A DNA stretch of 64,000 bases from Pseudomonas nitroreducens (GTDB lineage: Bacteria; Pseudomonadota; Gammaproteobacteria; Pseudomonadales; Pseudomonadaceae): positions 186,001 to 250,000 of the forward strand of contig NZ_JALJXP010000010.1 in NCBI RefSeq assembly GCF_024170165.1, written 5' to 3'. Under the pieces are notes generated by a model. It saw only the letters and a list, made by a program, of their open reading frames with translations. It had not been told where the DNA came from and did not search any database. This document shows, piece by piece, positions 37,301-44,380 of the stretch. Within the stretch, counting starts at the first letter, position 1; each line of letters begins with the position of its first letter. The translations under genes and the position numbers were made by a program.

Positions 37301-40300
37301 TGTCGACGTTGGCGGCACTCAGGTCGAGCCGCGTACCACTGGCGATGACCGAGCGGGCGCCGATATTGAGCAGGTCGCCCAGCAGGTGCAGGTCGAGGTT
37401 GCCCTGGCTGGTCAGGCTGCCGCCGCTGTTGTCCAGGCGGCGGGCGCTGAGGTTGATGCTGGCGGCGTTGATCTGCCCGCCCTGGTTGAGGAGCTCGGTC
37501 TGCGCCTGGTCGAGGGTGAGTTGCTGCTGGGCGCTGATCACTCCGCCCGCGCGGTTATCCAGTTGGCCGGCGATGCTCAGGCGGGTGCCTTGCTGGCCGG
37601 AGAGGTAGCCACCCTGGTTGTTCAGGCTGGCGGCTCTGACGCTTTGCTGGCCGAGGCTGACCAGGGCACCTTCGCCGTGGTTGTCCAGCGCGCCACTGAG
37701 GGTGAGGTCGAGGGTCCCGAGCTTGCTGGAGAGGGTGCCGCCCAGGCTGTTGTCTAGGTCGGCGGCGTTGACCAGCAGGCTTTGCCAGCCGGAGAGCAGG
37801 CCCTGGTTGGCGTTGCGCAGGGCGCCGGTGTTGAGGGTGAGTTGCTGGGCGCTGATGATCCGCCCGGCGTCGCCGTTGTCGATACTCGTGGCGTTGAGGG
37901 TGACGCTGTTGGCGCTGGAGATTTCCCCGCCACGGTTGTCGAGGTGGCGCAGGTTGTCGATGCGCAGCAGGCCGCCGACGCTAAGCACGGCGCCACGGTT
38001 GTCGAGGTCGCCGCCGGCGAGGTCGAGGCTGAGGTCGCCGCCGGTGATCAGCCGGCCTTGTTGCTGGATGAGTTGCTGGACTCGCAGGTTGAGCTGGCCG
38101 CCGGCGGAGAGTTCGCCGCTGTGGCGGTTGTCCACGGTGTTGGCGGTGAGGTCGAGCACGCCCTGGGTGGTGATGAGGCCGCCGCGGTTGTCGATGTTCT
38201 GCGCGCGGAGGGCGAGTTGCTGCTGGCCGCTGATGATGCCGGCCTGGTTGTCGAGGTCGGCGGTCGTGGCATCGAGCCGAGCTTGCGCGGTGAGGCGACC
38301 GTTCTGGTTGTTGACGGCGCCGGTGGTCAGCGTGAGGTCCTGCCCGCCACTCAGGCTGCCACCCTGGTTGTTCAGGCTGGCACTGCGCACGTCGAGCGTG
38401 GTGCCGGCCGCCAGGGCGCCGTCGCCCTGGTTATCCAACTGGCCATCGAGGGCCGCGTCTATTGCGCCCTGGCTGGCGACAGTGCCGCCGATGCTGTTGT
38501 TCAGGGTGCCGGCGCGCAAGGACAGCTGGTGTTTGCCGTAGAGCACGCCCGACTGGCTGTTGTCGATGGCGCCGCCCAGCACCTGCACGCTCAGTTTGTC
38601 GCCGGAGACGAGGCGCCCGCCCTGGTTGTTCAGCCCGGCGAGGGTGAGCCAGAAGCTCTGCTGGCTGGAGATTTCGCCGCCGGCGCTGTTGTCGAGTTGC
38701 GCGAGGTTGCGCAGGAGCAATCGGCCCGGCGTGGCGATCAGGCCGCCGGAGCTGTTGCCGAGGCTGCCGCCGGTGAAATCGAGGTCGATGCCGCCGTTGC
38801 TGACCAGTTGGCCGCCGCCGTGCTGGTCCAGTGCCCGTACCTGGCCGGCCACCTGTCCGGCCGACTCCAGGCGCCCCTTCTCGCTGTTGTCCAGCCGCGC
38901 ATAGGCCAGCAGCAGGTCGGCGCCGCTGAGGATGCGCCCGGCCTGGGCGTTGAGCAGTGTGGCGCCGCGCAGGTCCAGCACGCCCTTGGCGCTGAGCACG
39001 CCGCCCTGCCGGTTATCGAGGGTGGCCGCGGTGACGCCGAGGGTGGCGTCGGTGAGCAGTTTGCCGCCCTGGTTGTTCAAGGCGTTGGCGCTGACGTTCA
39101 GCGCCTGCGCACTGGAGAGGGTGCCAGTGCGGTTGTCGACCTGGGCCGCCGTGACCGTGAGCACGCCTTCGCTGATCAGTTGGCCACGGTCATGGTTGTC
39201 CAGCACGCCGGACAGTTGCAGTTCGACGTTGCCCTGGCTGCTGACGCGTCCCTGGCTGTTGTTCAGGTGTCCGCCACGCAGCAGCACAGCGTCCTGCCCT
39301 ATCAGGTCGCCGGCCTGGTTGACCAGGTCATCACCGGTCACTTGCAGCCGGCCATCGCTGGCGATGCGCCCGGCGCTGTTGTCGAGTTGGCCTGCATCGA
39401 GGCTGACGGTGCCGTGGCTGCTGATTTCGCCGCGCTGATTGAGCAGTTCGCCGGCGCGCAGGTCGATTCCGTGGGTGGCGCCGATCCAGCCGCCCTGGCG
39501 ATTGTCGAGGGTTTGTGCGGCAAGACCGAGGGCACCGCCACTGAGCAGGCTGCCGCTCTGGTTGTTCAAGCCGCTGACCTGCAGCGTGAAGCCATGCTGG
39601 CTGGACACTTCGCCGCCTGCGCTGTTGTTCAATTGCTCCAGGTTGCGCAGCAGCAGCTGGCCGGGCGTGGTCAGCAGCCCCCCCTGACTGTTGTCGAGGC
39701 TGCCACCGGTGAAATCGAGGTCGATGCCGCCGTTACTGACCAGTTGGCCGCCGCCGTGCTGGTCCAGGCTATTGAGCTGCCCGCTGACCCTGCCAGCGGC
39801 TTCGAGTCGGCCTTGGTTGCTGTTATCGACGCGGGCCTGGCTGAGCAGCAGGTCGGCGCCGCCAAGGACGCGCCCGGACTGACTGTTGAGCAGGCTGGCG
39901 CCACGCAGGTCGATGCGGCCCTTGCCGCTGATGACACCGCCCTGGCGGTTGTCGAGGGTGGCCGCGGCGACGTTGAGCGCCGCGTCAGTCAGCACCTTGC
40001 CGCCCTGGTTGTTCAGGGCATTGGCGCTGATGTTCAGCGCTTGTGCACTGGAGACTGTGCCGGCGCGGTTATCCACCTGCGCCGCCGTGACGGTCAGAGC
40101 ACCCTCGCTGCTGAGTTGCCCGCCAGCCTGGTTGTCGAGTGCTCCTGAGAGTTCGAGGGTCAGGTCGCGCTGGCTGCTGAGCACCCCGCCCTGGCTGTTG
40201 TCGAGCGTGGCGCCGTGCAGGCTCAGGCCCTGCTGGCTGAGCAGGCTGCCGCCCTGGTTGACCAGGCGATCCACCTGAACTTGCAGGCCGGCATCGCCGA

Positions 40301-42362
40301 GCAGTTGGCCGCCGCTGTTGTCGGCGCGGGTAGCCTGAACCGTCAGGGTGCCGCGACTGGAGATCGCCGCGCCCTGATTGAACAGCTCCGTGGTGCGCAA
40401 CTCGAGCGCATTCATGGCGCCGACCCAGCCGCCCTGGCGGTTGATCAGTTGCTGCGCGAGGACTTGTAGCGAGGCTTCGCTGAGCAGCTCGCCGCCGTTC
40501 TGTTCGAAGCGTTCGACCTGGGCGAGGAGATTGCCCTTGGCGCCGATCCGCCCGCCACTGGCGTTCAGGACGGTGCGGGCGTTGAGTATCAGGGCGGCAG
40601 TGTCGCTCTGGATCAAGCCCGCGTTGCTCAGACTCTCCAGCGCCAGATTCAGGTCGCGCCGGGCAACGACACGACCTTGATCACGGTTGTCCAGGCTGCC
40701 GTCGGAAAGGTTCACCGAGGCATCGCCGACGATCTGGCCGCCCCGGTTGTCCAGCGCGGCGGCCTGAACGGCCAACTCGCCCTGGCTGGAGATCAGCCCG
40801 CCGCCCTGGTTGCTCAACTGACCGGCACGCACCCATTGGGCGCCCTCGCTGCGCAGGCTGCCGCCCTGGCTGTTGTTCAGTGCCCCAGTAACCTGGGCGC
40901 TGAGCATCCCGTCGGTGGACAGCAGCCCCTGCTGGCTGTTGTCCAGCGTGCCGAGCGTCAGGTTCAGCGCCTGCGCGGCGCTGAACAGGCCCAGTCGGTT
41001 GTCCAGGGTGCCACCCTGCACCTGGATGAAGGCCGCACTGACCTCGCCGCCGCGGTTGCCCAGCAGCCGCCCGGACAGGCTCAGGGCGTTACTGGCCAGC
41101 ACCCGGCCCTGGTTGTTCAGGGTGGTGGTGTTGACCGTGGTGTTGCTCGCGCGCAGGCTGGCGCCCGGTGCGTTGTCGAGCATGCCGCTGACGGTGGCCT
41201 CAAGGTTGCGACTGGCGACCACGCTGCCGCTGTTACGCAGGTTCTGCGTGGCGATCGCCACGTCGCCCTGGGCGTTGCGGCTGTTGTCCGGGTTGACGCC
41301 GGCTTCGAGGATGCCGTTGTTGCCGATCTGCGCGGCGCTGACCTGCACGCGCGAACCGGCAGCCACCTGGCCCTGGTTGCTCAGCGTGCCATTGGCCGCC
41401 AACTCGACGTCACCCGCCGCATAGGCCGGGCCGCTGACGCTGATGTCCTGCGCCTTGGCGCGCAGGCTGCCGGCGGAACTGGCCTGCGAAAACGTCAGCT
41501 GGCCGTTGGCGTCGATCTGGATATCGCCGGCACTGGCGGCCATGTTGCCGGCCAGCCTCACTCCCACGCCCTGCTCCGTACCCACCAGGCGGATGGCGCC
41601 GGCGTACATACCGCCCAGCGCCGAGCTGTCGATGGCCAACTGCGGCTTCGGGCTGCCGTCGTCCGGCTTGGCGGTGGCAGCGAGACTTTCCGCATCCACC
41701 TGATTACGCCCGGCCACCACGGTCAGTTGGTTGGCATGCAAGGCGGCATTGATTCGGGTAGCGCGGCTGATCAGCTCGAAGCGATCCTGGTCGAGCCCGT
41801 TCAGCCCCGTCCCTTCGATGGCAATCTCGCCGCCGCTGACGTCGTAACCCTGCAGGCGCCCGGCATCCAGCAACGGCTTGCCGGTGGTCAGCGTCGCCCT
41901 TGGCGTGTTGATGAAGCCGCAACCGTTGCAGGTGATCCCATGGGGGTTGGCGACTATGACGTGGGCGGCCTGCCCGGCCACTTCGGTGTAGCCGCGCAGT
42001 TGCGAGGGGTTGGCCCCGGTGACTTCGTTGAGGATCTTGTTGGCCGCGCCGCCCTTGAGGTTCGGGTTGCCGACGATCATCCCGCCCCGCTGGGTGATCT
42101 GGGTCTTGTCGATGGCGTTGTTGAGGATCAGCCCCTGCTCGCCGACGTTGTAGTCGCTGAACCTGTTGTGGGAGAGGCCCGCTCCGTTGGGCGTGGCGAT
42201 GTTGACGATGGGCACGCCATTGCCCGCCGCACCTACCGTGGTGTTGCCACCCGCTGCCGAATCCACCGCCAGCTCTGCCGCCGCCGCAACAAGGGGGTTG
42301 AGGATCAGCAGCCCCGACAGGACGCTGGCGAGCAGTTGGCAGGCGGGGTGGCGAATGTCCAT
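31314..42362 (-). CDS. cdiA: CdiA / filamentous-haemagglutinin-type two-partner-secreted toxin
   Basis: This 3682-residue exoprotein begins with a signal peptide (LLASVLSGLLILNPLVAAAA) and a TPS secretion domain (about 35-290) with NPNL and NPHGITCNGCGF motifs. A long beta-helical stalk of FHA repeats of about 20 residues (LDNRQGG-type; about 320-2150) follows, then a receptor/second repeat region with GRD motifs, a DUF637-like Ala/Gly-rich pretoxin (about 3150-3450) and a variable tip. The final ~180 residues are in AT-richer DNA (31314-31850), the mark of an exchangeable toxin. No VENN motif is seen; a TAYNAQLH segment may mark the boundary. The tip contains a hydrophobic stretch near GIIATPTGVSAATLSLFGYA, fitting a membrane target. 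No TpsB partner is encoded nearby. Confidence 0.93.
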   Translation of the reverse strand: MDIRHPACQLLASVLSGLLILNPLVAAAAELAVDSAAGGNTTVGAAGNGVPIVNIATPNGAGLSHNRFSDYNVGEQGLILNNAIDKTQITQRGGMIVGNPNLKGGAANKILNEVTGANPSQLRGYTEVAGQAAHVIVANPHGITCNGCGFINTPRATLTTGKPLLDAGRLQGYDVSGGEIAIEGTGLNGLDQDRFELISRATRINAALHANQLTVVAGRNQVDAESLAATAKPDDGSPKPQLAIDSSALGGMYAGAIRLVGTEQGVGVRLAGNMAASAGDIQIDANGQLTFSQASSAGSLRAKAQDISVSGPAYAAGDVELAANGTLSNQGQVAAGSRVQVSAAQIGNNGILEAGVNPDNSRNAQGDVAIATQNLRNSGSVVASRNLEATVSGMLDNAPGASLRASNTTVNTTTLNNQGRVLASNALSLSGRLLGNRGGEVSAAFIQVQGGTLDNRLGLFSAAQALNLTLGTLDNSQQGLLSTDGMLSAQVTGALNNSQGGSLRSEGAQWVRAGQLSNQGGGLISSQGELAVQAAALDNRGGQIVGDASVNLSDGSLDNRDQGRVVARRDLNLALESLSNAGLIQSDTAALILNARTVLNASGGRIGAKGNLLAQVERFEQNGGELLSEASLQVLAQQLINRQGGWVGAMNALELRTTELFNQGAAISSRGTLTVQATRADNSGGQLLGDAGLQVQVDRLVNQGGSLLSQQGLSLHGATLDNSQGGVLSSQRDLTLELSGALDNQAGGQLSSEGALTVTAAQVDNRAGTVSSAQALNISANALNNQGGKVLTDAALNVAAATLDNRQGGVISGKGRIDLRGASLLNSQSGRVLGGADLLLSQARVDNSNQGRLEAAGRVSGQLNSLDQHGGGQLVSNGGIDLDFTGGSLDNSQGGLLTTPGQLLLRNLEQLNNSAGGEVSSQHGFTLQVSGLNNQSGSLLSGGALGLAAQTLDNRQGGWIGATHGIDLRAGELLNQRGEISSHGTVSLDAGQLDNSAGRIASDGRLQVTGDDLVNQAGDLIGQDAVLLRGGHLNNSQGRVSSQGNVELQLSGVLDNHDRGQLISEGVLTVTAAQVDNRTGTLSSAQALNVSANALNNQGGKLLTDATLGVTAATLDNRQGGVLSAKGVLDLRGATLLNAQAGRILSGADLLLAYARLDNSEKGRLESAGQVAGQVRALDQHGGGQLVSNGGIDLDFTGGSLGNSSGGLIATPGRLLLRNLAQLDNSAGGEISSQQSFWLTLAGLNNQGGRLVSGDKLSVQVLGGAIDNSQSGVLYGKHQLSLRAGTLNNSIGGTVASQGAIDAALDGQLDNQGDGALAAGTTLDVRSASLNNQGGSLSGGQDLTLTTGAVNNQNGRLTAQARLDATTADLDNQAGIISGQQQLALRAQNIDNRGGLITTQGVLDLTANTVDNRHSGELSAGGQLNLRVQQLIQQQGRLITGGDLSLDLAGGDLDNRGAVLSVGGLLRIDNLRHLDNRGGEISSANSVTLNATSIDNGDAGRIISAQQLTLNTGALRNANQGLLSGWQSLLVNAADLDNSLGGTLSSKLGTLDLTLSGALDNHGEGALVSLGQQSVRAASLNNQGGYLSGQQGTRLSIAGQLDNRAGGVISAQQQLTLDQAQTELLNQGGQINAASINLSARRLDNSGGSLTSQGNLDLHLLGDLLNIGARSVIASGTRLDLSAANVDNQAGQIASQGLLQLLAGHFDNRAAGTLAALGDLSLVLRGDLLNDQDGLLFSKAGSLAISAASVSNSGGTLQGQGNITLETQGAISNQNGRLLSQSGNLDLHSASLDNSAGGILASLTGALKLITGGFSNNAGITQAHSLDITATSGLDNRSGHLSAVSGDHRLSTATLDNQGGGLYAAQTLVLNGDNLDNQGGQIGAMSIDFSLRNALDNRSGLIESSGTLDLNTASLRNQNGRLRALGQSGATTLTTGYLDNTNGRLETANTDLALNLGGLANDGGTFLHVGTGQFGVSAGQITQAGGHFITTGRLDITAERWSNSSVLQAGWLNLDIGQFSQTASGQLLASQALTGRGGNWSNDGLLASDGSLDLQLTGTYSGAGRVSSLGDLNLSASQLDISQGASVTGGQNVTLGAGTLSNHGRVTAAGSLTANSGTLNNHGTLGSAGQLRINTGDLLNDGESNGALLFSGDDMTLRVSGGLTNRYADIYSLGRLDLAANDAGAWTGTLENISGTLESLGDMSLHSSVLLNRKDILEVERQRISGHVEFRRDDRCAGNGCELDFYTVETFEDILTADSASAYLRSGGSLSFSGSQFTNRFSAIWAASDIAVNADTLDNVGAGGGVENHFDGHYYTRRTLEYKNFVAARDAFNRYNDPSSPDYQPGALSVLEVLEAGGYPGPNSFQKLIRYSVDITGTPIASATIQAGGDVRIDASQHLNNSVISAYQNDSGAGQVTAGGTVEPVERLSIAPTLAQPLPAGLAEQRIDPVSQPSFSLPQGSNGLFRLSGQEGTQSGAQTIEAGGSYSFSGQTIQLTQRERSLDGAGGRADDLQWNSTGISGGAQRTGGARDSAEAVHLDGGPQAPDSASAPSWNVAQVQGVPSTARPDNSHKYLIETNPELTSLKSFLSSDYLLGLLGYDPDKAQKRLGDGLYEQRLVQQALYNRTGQNTLAGWGEADQLFKYLMDNAIAYKARVGLSLGVGLSADQVAALTHDIVWLEEIDVNGEKVLAPVLYLANAHQRLASDGALIQGRDLTLISGGELVNQGTLRASNDLAATAVNLDNSGRIEASKRLDLLALDNLRNTNGGVINGRDVTLTALTGDVINARTVSTHDVTSGTDRLRDDLVSQASRIEAAGSLQIVAGRDIQTIGSRIEAGTDASLSAGRDLLIGSQTEVDSFDYQRRRAKGSESSVTQYGSELSAGRDLQLEAGRDVTSIASRIDAGRDIAINAGRDVTLASAADEAHSYSNGKKGDTRTIKQDDHVQQQSTTVNAGGDVLIAANEDITLISSKVSAGNEAYLVAGDKIQVLAANDSDYSLYDKKEKGSWGKKETQRDEVTDVSAVGSEIHAGSDITLLSGGDQTYQAAKLDSGGDIAIVSGGAVTFEAVKDLHQEAHHKSDSDLAWSSSKGKGSTDETLRQSQLTAQGELVIHAVDGLHIDVKQIGQQNVSQAIDAMTKADPQLAWLKDAEARGDVDWRLVQELHDSYSHSSSSLGAGPSLIIAIVAAAYLGPVYGPMASNLAVGTINNGGDIGQGLQQAASADALKSYAIAAATAYVVTPQLNEYFSATHDNVNDITRGFDLSTAEGIGGFAAYSIAQGMVQSVMQQAAFGGSYADNLGDAMAGQARNIGMAVGFNFIGDAVNYPDGSPQKVMAHALMGGLLAEAAGGDFKTGAAAAGANEAMIKLLSQMVGGDQNLELMGSQIAGVMAAMAVNGDVNLGAEIAKSGTAYNAQLHDGAKKLAAALAEESDGRFTAEQIEAALRIASTDDGRTPATDMVVALPGIYDPAGNWIPLGNSGLYVQTFEKADPEVIAYIKENAAGYNWTSEAETGFSKIFPNSGLGVGVESEQRDWLTGSVVDSDGRYTLGSLVGDRVYYPQYNSCADAYCLIYGAGIDVGNASTDLYLRAKNLEDMNALGKIFSAGIIATPTGVSAATLSLFGYAATVGGGYYSGDLKSGGQNVFEDYLINYGLVKALGEAAGNRAAAGITVFDLKNAIKERAGELK
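33071..33673. repeat. Direct repeat, copy 2 (inside cdiA)
   Basis: This is the partner of 29075-29677. It encodes the GRD-rich segment upstream of the pretoxin domain. Recombination between the copies would delete 3996 bp (the current toxin tip, its immunity gene and the IS) and fuse the orphan toxin to CdiA in frame. Confidence 0.92.
38600..40116. repeat. Tandem internal duplication in the CdiA stalk (936-bp period)
   Basis: Segments 39536-40116 and 38600-39180 encode homologous stretches of ~190 residues, 312 codons apart. They share TVTAAQVDNR, SAQALN, ANALNNQGGK and the identical LDQHGGGQLVSNGGIDLDFT. The exact 936-bp offset was checked at two points (39711/38775 and 40081/39145). This shows stalk growth by in-frame tandem duplication. 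Confidence 0.85.
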
Positions 42363-42476
42363 CTTGCGCGTCTCGTCACAAATAACCGGGACGCAAATCC
42401 TAGGGACTAGGCAAGCACGGAAATATCAGCCAGTTCCCTCCCTGGCGTGGGATCGGTCTTCATCTACCCAAACGAC

Positions 42477-42503
42477 AACGGCCCGCCAGGAAGGCGGGCC
42501 GTT
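42477..42503 (-). terminator. Terminator downstream of hemN
   Basis: An 11-bp stem (AACGGCCCGCC / GGCGGGCCGTT) around a 5-nt loop, 22 bp after the hemN stop in minus-strand sense. Only a weak T-rich tail follows. It separates hemN from the cdiA start at 42362. Confidence 0.75.
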
Positions 42504-42525
42504 CTGCATCGGAAAACAAACAGTG

Positions 42526-43923
42526 TCAGATGGTGCGCGAGAAGCGCTCCTGCTGCGCGCCCCCCAGGTAGGCGTCGAAAGCCATGGCCACGCTGCGCAT
42601 CATCAGCTGGCCCTGGGGCAGCAGCACCAGCGCGTCGTCGTGCAGTTCGATCAGGCCGTCGCCGACCTGCTCCTGCAACTGACGCAGCGCGCCCTCGAAG
42701 TACTCGCCAAAGCGAATGCCATGGCGCTCCTCCAGCGGGGCGTAGTCCACCCGGCCATGGCACATCAGCGCGCTGATCACCTCGCGGCGCAGGCGGTCGT
42801 CGTCGGTCAGGCGATAGCCCTTGTGCACCGGCAGCAGGCCCTCATTGAGCCGCGCGTAGTACTGCGACAGCTCCTTCACGTTCTGTCCGTAGGTGTCACC
42901 GACCTTGCTGATGGACGACACACCGAGGGCGATCAGGTCGCAGTCGGCATGGGTCGAATAGCCCTGGAAGTTACGCTGCAGGGTGCCGTTGCTGCGGGCC
43001 ACGGTGAGTTCGTCGTCCGGCAGGGAAAAATGGTCCATGCCGATGTAGACGTAGCCCGCTTCGGTCAGGCGCTGGATGGTCAGCTCCAGCAGTTCCAGCT
43101 TGCGCTCCGGTGGCGGCATGTCCTCGCGGCGGATCAGCCGCTGCGCGCGTACCCGCTCGGGCAGGTGGGCGTAGCTGTAGGCGGCGATGCGGTCGGGGCG
43201 CAGGGCGATGATCTTGCCGAGGGTGGTGTCGAAGCTCGCCACGGTCTGCAGCGGCAGGCCATAGATCAGGTCCACCGAGACCGACTTGAACTTCGCCTCG
43301 CGCGCCGCCGCCACCAGGTCGAAGACCTGCTGCTCGCTCTGCACGCGGTTGACTGCTTCCTGCACCTTCTCGTCGAAATCCTGCACGCCGAAGCTCAGGC
43401 GGTTGAAGCCCTGGGCGCGCAGCTCGGCGATGCGCTCGCGGCTGATGGTGCGCGGGTCGACCTCGATGGAGAATTCGTGGGCGTCGCTTTCGTCGAGGTT
43501 GAAATGCTCGCGCAGGCTGTCCATCACCTCGCTGAGCTGCTCGCTGGTCAGGTAGGTCGGCGTGCCGCCGCCCAGGTGCAGCTGGGTGAGCTTGCGCGTG
43601 CCGTCGAACAGCTCGGCCTGCATGGCGATCTCGCGCTTGAGGTAATCCAGGTACTCCACGGCGCGGTGGGTCTTCTGGGTGATGATCTTGTTGCAGGCGC
43701 AGTAGTAGCAGAGGCTCTTGCAGAACGGGATATGGATGTACACCGAGAGCGGCTTGGCCGCGCTCCCGTTGCCGGGATGGTTGCTGCGCCGGGCGGCCGC
43801 GCGGTAGTCGTCGGCGGCGAACGCGCCATGGAACTGCGGCGCGGTGGGGTAGGAGGTGTAGCGCGGGCCGGGACGGTCGTACTTCTCCACCAGCGCGCGG
43901 TTGAAACTCATCGATTCGGGCAT
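42526..43923 (-). CDS. hemN: Oxygen-independent coproporphyrinogen III oxidase
   Basis: The 465-residue radical-SAM enzyme converts coproporphyrinogen III to protoporphyrinogen IX without oxygen, needed for haem during anaerobic growth. The cluster motif is CKSLCYYCAC (Cys-x3-Cys-x2-Cys plus the fourth Cys typical of HemN), after YIHIPF. LHLGGGTPTYL and SFGVQDFDEKVQEAVNR are also present, and the C-terminus is FDAYLGGAQQERFSRTI. ATG 43923 has AGGAG 8 nt upstream. It is divergent from narK and probably activated under low oxygen through the TTGAT box upstream. Its 3' end is the one copied as a remnant at 24982. Confidence 0.96.
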   Translation of the reverse strand: MPESMSFNRALVEKYDRPGPRYTSYPTAPQFHGAFAADDYRAAARRSNHPGNGSAAKPLSVYIHIPFCKSLCYYCACNKIITQKTHRAVEYLDYLKREIAMQAELFDGTRKLTQLHLGGGTPTYLTSEQLSEVMDSLREHFNLDESDAHEFSIEVDPRTISRERIAELRAQGFNRLSFGVQDFDEKVQEAVNRVQSEQQVFDLVAAAREAKFKSVSVDLIYGLPLQTVASFDTTLGKIIALRPDRIAAYSYAHLPERVRAQRLIRREDMPPPERKLELLELTIQRLTEAGYVYIGMDHFSLPDDELTVARSNGTLQRNFQGYSTHADCDLIALGVSSISKVGDTYGQNVKELSQYYARLNEGLLPVHKGYRLTDDDRLRREVISALMCHGRVDYAPLEERHGIRFGEYFEGALRQLQEQVGDGLIELHDDALVLLPQGQLMMRSVAMAFDAYLGGAQQERFSRTI

Positions 43924-43973
43924 GACACGGGCTCCTGAGGCGCTGGCAGTCTGTCGCTGCGAGTCGCCGCCGC

Positions 43974-44015
43974 ACGATACTCCGCTCAAGCTACGCGCCT
44001 CCTGCGCAGGATCAA
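43974..44015 (-). promoter_or_regulatory. Candidate Anr/Dnr-dependent promoter of hemN
   Basis: TTGATCCTGCGCAG (44015-44002, minus strand) has a perfect first FNR/Anr half-site and a poor second one. Exactly 29 bp from its centre lies TATCGT (43979-43974), which puts the box at -41.5 relative to a start near 43967, the class II position for Anr. The spacing is what makes it convincing. Confidence 0.6.
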
Positions 44016-44380
44016 GAAGTTCTGTCGTACAGGACGAATCTCCACCTTCCTGCAGTAGCTGCTGATCGAGGGCAGCACGCCTGTTCACGCATTGGCAATT
44101 GAATGGCCATCGCTATTTACTTTTATATACAGCGAAACACCAAGTTGCGCACGTTCGCAGCAATATCCCGCCTCGTTTTGGAATTCCCCTTGATCTGTGT
44201 CTAGGCTGGACCTCTGCAGCACCTTCGAGTGCGAAGAAAAAATAGAGATTCCACAAGACTGACCGTGATTCGGCTTATGGCAAGACCCGCGAGTACAGGT
44301 ACCCACTCACCTGTCCGGGGTGGCTACGGCTGGATGGAACGAACCGTTGCTGACGGTACCTTCAAGGGACTGCGTGCAGA
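44016..44380. other. Upstream region of narK
   Basis: This 365-bp stretch has no gene. It should hold the narK-narGHJI promoter. A single TTGAT half-site (44189-44193, TTGATCTGTGTCTA) is visible, but no -10 lies at the class II spacing. No narX/narL genes are here. Confidence 0.5.

Noticed and set aside
33987..37757. A 1256-codon plus-strand open frame opposite cdiA
   Set aside because: It is the antisense of the FHA repeats; the Val/Ala/Glu repeats mirror LDNRQGG repeats and no start signal is present.
44189..44202. TTGATCTGTGTCTA as an Anr box for narK
   Set aside because: The first half-site is good, but the second is weak and no -10 lies at the class II distance, so it is not called as a promoter.
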